64,000 nucleotides of DNA from Dipteris shenzhenensis (lineage: Eukaryota; Polypodiophyta; Polypodiopsida; Gleicheniales). A model generated the notes under the pieces. That model made no database searches. It saw only the letters and a list, made by a program, of their open reading frames with translations, and was not told where the DNA came from. The translations under genes were made by a program, and so were the position numbers. The stretch lies in NCBI GenBank assembly GCA_047967505.1, contig CM106539.1, one strand, 5' to 3'. Shown one piece after another: positions 59,383 to 64,000 of this stretch. Numbering within the stretch: position 1 is the stretch's first letter; every line of letters starts with the position of its first letter.

Positions 59383-61560
59383 GGATCCAAGGTACGATCC
59401 AAAAGGAGGGCATTTCTCTTAAGCCAATTGGTAGAAGGGCATTTCTCTTAAGCCAATTGGTAGAAGATGAGGAGAGGCTGCCAAAATGTCGTCTCGTGCA
59501 TGTCCTCAAACGTTTGCATATGATGTGAGGCTAGATTGCAGATGCGTAACTAGATTCGAGCCATCTGTTTCAGATTCAGCCCCTGGTTGTGGTCGAAGTC
59601 GAGTTCGGCATGTTATCTCCGCATTGCTTGGTGGTACATCTCGTAGCCACTAGGCTAAGGACTTGCAGAATCTGACAGCGGCGACTACAGCTAGATCCGA
59701 AAGGTGTGCTATATTGCGAACATACTCATCAAATATTGCACAGAGGGGTAGATGAGGCGAAAATTGTACTCGATTTTAGGGTCCCAGTACTGTCGGAATA
59801 TTTGCCAAGGCCATCACCGCAACACTGGGTAGTAATTAGGATTTGTTCGGACGGAGACGGGCTGCCATGCATAGAGGGCCCATCGCTCCCGTGCTTGTAA
59901 CCAGCGTATGCGCCATTCGGGTCGTACCCCATGCCTTCTGTGATGTTGCGGGTGTTGATATCCAGGGGCTGAGCTCCACCTCGTGTAGGCCACGGTTGTT
60001 GGTTTTTCCATGGTATATATTCCCTGACGACCTTCCACGTCTTCTGTTTGAGGGTGGTCTTGAACTTGGCCCTCCACTGCGCTGTGTAAGCATCTATGTC
60101 AAACTGTTGTGTGGGGGTAAGGAGGTGTGATGGCCAACCCTATCCGGTGAATTGGAAGGGTGGCGATTGGAATTGCTCCGTATGGCCATCATCTTCTGGA
60201 GCGTCGAGCATGGGACCATTGGAGTCCGTATCATGCTCTTTGCGGTTGAATATTGCTGTGGCCTTGGTGACACCGGATGTGGAGGGAAGTGTAGAGGTAG
60301 GGGATTGGGTGGGAGGATTGTGCGAGGGAGGGGGATTAGTTATAGTGGAAGTAGAGGGTGGGTTGTGAGGTGTCTTGTCAGACGGTGGATTAGGGGTGTT
60401 GGGGGGATTACCAGGGAGAGGAGGTGGTGGATTAGTTAGTGGGGGAGGTGGTGGTAGATCAGTTTGGGGGCTAGTATCATTGTCTCCACCTTGGGAAGAG
60501 TCCTTAGGTGGGAAAATACCAAAAGTAGCCTCGGTGGCCCTCCATTCGTCCTCCAACATGGATGGTATCAAAACTGATGAGTTGGGATTCATGGCATTGC
60601 AGCAAGTTCTCCATGCCGGTGGGGTAGTAAAATTGAACATTGTATGCCTTTAGTATGTGATACATTTGGAGTGCATTGGTCCCCCTGTACGCTTTCATCC
60701 ATTGGATGGCATCAATAATCATGGTGTATGTGACAGGATAATTCGGAAAGATCTAGTCTCTCTCCTTCATCGAGAGCAGTAGACTCCAGTAAGACCCGGT
60801 TCTAAGCTGCAAAACTCAGCATAAGGGGGTGATGGGGAGGAGGAATAGATTCGTAAGATATTCTAATTCTATACTCTGGTTGAATACACACATAGCTAGG
60901 AAGGGGTGAGTATAGTTTACATTGGTTTGGATGAGTATTTGGAAGTGGTGGGAAGAGAGCGGTGTGGGTGGGATGGTAAGGTGGATTTCATGTTGTATAG
61001 CTGATAGGGTAAGGGTGTTATAGTACAGAGTTAAGGTCTTGACGGCATTGCGAGGGGCTGTGGCGAGACGAGACATGTTGCCGGAGGCCTCAATTAGCGT
61101 GTCCAGCTCGTGTTGTAGCACTTCATCTGGATCCTCTGGGTCCTCTTGTGGTCGTGTTGTGCCTAGATGAGCCTTCTTGATAGACTTTGAATTTGGACGT
61201 CCTTGGCATCGAGTTGCCTAATAAGAGCTATGTTCTGGTTCCTGTTTATATGGGCGGTACGGGTGGCTGTGATCTTTAATTTTCTCAGTTTTTGTTCAAT
61301 CCGCTGCATGCTAATCTCCTGCTCCATGAGCTTGGCTTTAACTTTATCGGCAAACCCAGAGCCTTGTCCTTTTCAAAGACTTTTCTTTGCATATCTGCAA
61401 GACGGGCCTCTGTGGTGCTCTTTGCATGCTGGAGCTGTTGATTCTGCACTATTAGGGTTGTGACTTGGGCTCTCAGTGCTTGTAGTTCTTCTTCTCTCCT
61501 TGAAAACAGTTCTTGCTAGGTAGTGGCACTCAGCTTGTTTTGTGCACTCCCCTCCTGGCT
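59383..61560 (-). pseudogene. Third reading frame of OTA element copy 4: coiled coil, conserved block, Pro-rich linker, C-terminal block
   Basis: In minus direction: a long coiled coil (about 61540-61150: LFSRREEELQALRAQ, LQHAKSTTEARLADMQRKV, then after a frameshift KVKAKLMEQEISMQRIEQKL); NMSRLATAPRNAVKTLTLYY; PTPLSSHHFQILI and HPFLAMCVF (60968-60882); a proline-rich, low-complexity linker (about 60500-60250); LDINTRNITEGMGYDPN; LSDLAVVAAVRF (about 59705-59668); and FEDMHETTFW (about 59515-59481). The last block is only about 100 bp from the polypurine tract. Blocks match copy 1 at 12530-14330. No transmembrane segment or known domain seen. Env-position protein of unknown role. Confidence 0.65.
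59408..59467. repeat. Perfect tandem pair of 30-bp units
   Basis: GGGCATTTCTCTTAAGCCAA followed by TTGGTAGAAG occurs twice in a row, near the end of the third reading frame of copy 4. Confidence 0.95.
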
Positions 61561-61569
61561 CTGACACCG

Positions 61570-62345
61570 TCATAGTTCCCCCTCTTCCTTCTCCCCTTCT
61601 CCCTTATTTCCTCTGTCAACTCTTTCTCGAATAATCACTTTGCCATCCCTGTAGGCAGCCCATTTCCCTGCTTCCCTTGTTGCCATTACCCGTGTCATGC
61701 CTTCCCTTCTATGTTCCTGCTGTAGAAGGGTGAGGTCATCATCCAAGTAGATTTTGGTCCCCTTCAAGGATGCTCGCATGCTCATGAGGTTGGACCTATC
61801 GATTGCAGTCCGGTTTCAGCACTAATGATCTTGTTGGTATCTCTGTCTTCCCTACCCTCCAAGCCGCCTCGCATGTGAGGTTGACTCCCATCTTGGCAAA
61901 TAGGGCTTGAGCATCTGCCATTGGGGTATCTCCCATTGTGAAACCTCTAACTAGAACGTTCATTGCTTTACCAGCCTGTCTCTTCTCTTCCTCTAGTGTC
62001 TCAGAAATGAGTTCTTTTTTGGGAGCTGCTGATCCCTTTTTAACAACTTCTGTCCATTCAAGCATCACTTCTTTCCCCTTGTTGAGCTATTGTGGGATCT
62101 CGGCATGCTTACCATTCATGGTAGTCTGTATGGCCTCCATCTCTTTCTTAAGAGCTGCTTTTTCTGCTTTGAGCTCATCCATAACTTTGCTGTCACCATA
62201 TGATGTTATTTGCTTGCCCTTCATTTGTTGTAGCTCAGTCCCCAATGCGTGTACTTGGTCTTGTAGCTTGGTATTCTCCGATTCCCATTCTTCTCTCTCC
62301 TTCTCCCATTCTTCTCCCAGGGAACTTCTCGGAGTCTTATACAGG
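61570..62345 (-). pseudogene. LINE ORF1-like protein (coiled coil, RRM-like domain, C-terminal domain)
   Basis: In minus direction: a charged coiled coil (EEWEKEREEWESENTKLQDQ, 62310-62245), ELKAEKAALKKEMEAIQTTM, then an RRM-like domain (MNVLVRGFTMGDTP, AAWRVGKTEIPTRSLVLK, 61960-61810) and a C-terminal part (LKGTKIYLDDDLTLLQQEHR, then WAAYRDGKVIIRER, 61765-61625). This order matches the L1 ORF1 protein, an RNA chaperone that binds LINE RNA. A stop near 62092 and a frame break near 61800 are present. It lies head to head with ORF2 on the other strand. Confidence 0.6.
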
Positions 62346-64000
62346 ATGAGACATAGTCTTTTACATGGAGACACACCAAAGCCCAGAGTGTCCACTACCG
62401 ATAGTCAGTGGCTACACATGGGAGTCAACCTTCATGGATGAGACGAGGGATATAGGAGTCGTCCGAGGATCAAGTGGTGTCGTAGTATTGTATAGGTCTT
62501 CCCTCGCTGGAGCGATCTCCATTGAGAGGAAGGATGCACATTCCGGATTCATGTGGATCCAGATGACGCACAGACACCCGTGACCTTTTCTTAGCAATAT
62601 GCTACTTCCCGCTAGACACATCCCACTTCGCTAGAGTGGCACGAGAGGAGGGTGAGACATCGCCATATGCACCCTTATATCAGGATATCCTAGACCTTTT
62701 AGCCCGCGGGGAAGTTCTCCTTGTTGGGGACTTCAATGCTAGGACGAGCACGCGCCGGGTACTACTCTTGGACTTTTGAGACGACTATCATGCCACCAGA
62801 CATGGACCTAGACGAAGCAGGTATGACCAAGACCTCGTCGGACCGACACGGGCTTGTTACACCATATGGACACACGCTCCTTGATCTGGGCAAGATGCAT
62901 GATCTCATCATCTACAATGGGCTTGACCTATGGCCCTCCTCAGGTGGTTTTACTTGCTTCCCACACGGGGGGGGCACTAGTGTAGTAGATAACATCATGG
63001 GATCCTCTACCTTCACTTCATGTATCATCGACTTCACCGTAGCACCACTCCCTCCAAGAGCTGATCACACATACCTATTCTTCACTATCGCCACCCCACG
63101 CCTAGCTACACCACACACACCACGACATACACTTTGATCGCAGCCACTCATCGGCCTACTCTGGATGCCTAAACGGACTCCTAACCTACATCGATCACAT
63201 ACCACTCAGAGGACCGTGCTGCCTTGATTAGTCGCACACTCGACGAGGTTGCCCTCCAAATCTTTCCCCACACCACACGGTCAACTAGACCACCACCTCT
63301 TGGTTCTGTACCCTGCAACAACTGGTACAATGTGGAGTGCAAGACAGCTTTGACTTGAAACCAGATGTCACCTCCCAAACACACCAGAGACAGTACGCAA
63401 GTACCGACGTCTCGTACGTTGAAAGAAGCATGCATTTCTTCGTTGAAATGAGGAGGAGCTGCTGAACATCTTGTATAACAAGGCGGAGATTCCTTGAGCG
63501 TAGGTCTCCATCACCCCTCACTGACACGAGAGTTTGGCACACGTATGTACACCATCTTTATGATGTCCCACACCAGCCCACTCCAGATCTCACACACCTC
63601 ACCCCACCACTTGCACGCGTTGTTCACCAAAGGGGGAGTTAAGGACGCGACATTGAAACTGCACAATGGCCGAGCTAAGGATCACGAGAGGCTATGCATT
63701 GAGTTTATCGCATATGGGATTGACACGTTAGTCCCGATCCTAGCAAAGCTATTCAATGACGCTGTTTGCCTTGGCTTCCCCCGCCCTTGGACACTTAACA
63801 CCATCACCCCTATCCACAAGGCAGGGGATCCCATGGACCGGAGTAACTACAGGACTATCATGATTGGACATGTGATGTTTAAGATCTATGCGGCTGTATT
63901 GGATGCGTTGGTCAGCCTGTTCGCAGAGATGAGAGGGCTCAGAGCAAAGGGTCAGGCCGGTTTCAGGCGAGACCATGGGACTATGGATCACATACTCACA
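62346..64000 (+). pseudogene. LINE ORF2: EEP endonuclease and reverse transcriptase, frame-broken, runs off the window
   Basis: Endonuclease: METHQSPECPLPI and YTWES (62365-62425), VRGSSGVVVLYRSS, SGFMWIQM, then LLARGEVLLVGDFNARTS (about 62697-62750). In EEP nucleases the Glu of QET/ETH and the Asp and Asn of GDFN are catalytic. Reverse transcriptase starts near 63700: YGIDTLVPILAKLFNDAV, ITPIHKAGDPMDRSNYRTI, KIYAAVLDALVS, LRAKGQAGFRRDHGTMDHIL at the edge. The catalytic FADD box lies beyond the window. Several frameshifts and stops. The gene would nick DNA and copy LINE RNA. Confidence 0.8.

Noticed and set aside
60152-60653. Gly/Arg-rich plus-strand frames near 60.1-60.65 kb
   Set aside because: They are the antisense of the Pro-rich linker of the third ORF; the minus strand carries the blocks conserved with copy 1.

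Overview
The window looks like repeat-rich nuclear DNA of a land plant, most likely a fern. The clues are two paralogous, intron-containing PLS-class pentatricopeptide (PPR) genes of a style I associate with ferns, spliceosomal introns with GT..AG ends, plant-type retrotransposon primer sites, many CT/GT microsatellites, and almost no unbroken reading frames outside the PPR genes. The organism assignment is inference; no database was consulted.

Layout. 0-3.8 kb: PPR gene 1 on the minus strand (three exons, about 931 aa) with a decayed C-terminal tail and a duplicated 5' flank. 4.4-15.1 kb: a degenerate Ty3/gypsy element of the Ogre/Tat/Athila (OTA) type on the plus strand: 5' LTR, TGGCGC-type primer site, leader minisatellite, gag remnant, a 4.8-kb AT-rich stretch instead of pol, a third reading frame, polypurine tract and truncated 3' LTR. 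15.1-20.5 kb: a second copy of the family on the minus strand (gag, zinc knuckles, protease, primer site, 5' LTR), cut off before reverse transcriptase. 20.5-27.1 kb: satellite-like arrays, a LINE endonuclease remnant that is itself duplicated, a gypsy RNase H/integrase remnant and a possible SINE head. 27.2-30.07 kb: PPR gene 2 on the plus strand, its frame-shifted tail and a duplicated PPR fragment. 30.07-34.69 kb: a minus-strand chromovirus (Ty3/gypsy with chromodomain). A Ty1/copia element (34.69-43.1 kb) abuts or lies in the chromovirus 5' LTR, and carries its own 2.55-kb non-coding insertion flanked by a 5-bp target duplication. 43-53.7 kb: mostly non-coding, with tandem duplications, a 171-bp triplication that stays open, and a 3-kb pyrimidine-rich tract. 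53.8-55.5 kb: a MULE-like transposase remnant with an intron. 56.7-59.03 kb: a third gag/protease copy of the OTA family with an array of zinc knuckles. 59.03-61.6 kb: the 3' end of a minus-strand OTA element (LTR, polypurine tract, third reading frame). 61.6-64 kb: a LINE whose ORF1-like part (minus) and ORF2 (plus) lie head to head.

The PPR genes are the only likely host genes: organelle-targeted RNA-binding proteins, gene 1 with an OSB-type PDF motif ahead of the repeats. Everything else is mobile-element sequence, mostly broken by stops and frameshifts. The most novel item is a third reading frame, conserved in two distant OTA elements and always directly upstream of the polypurine tract and 3' LTR.
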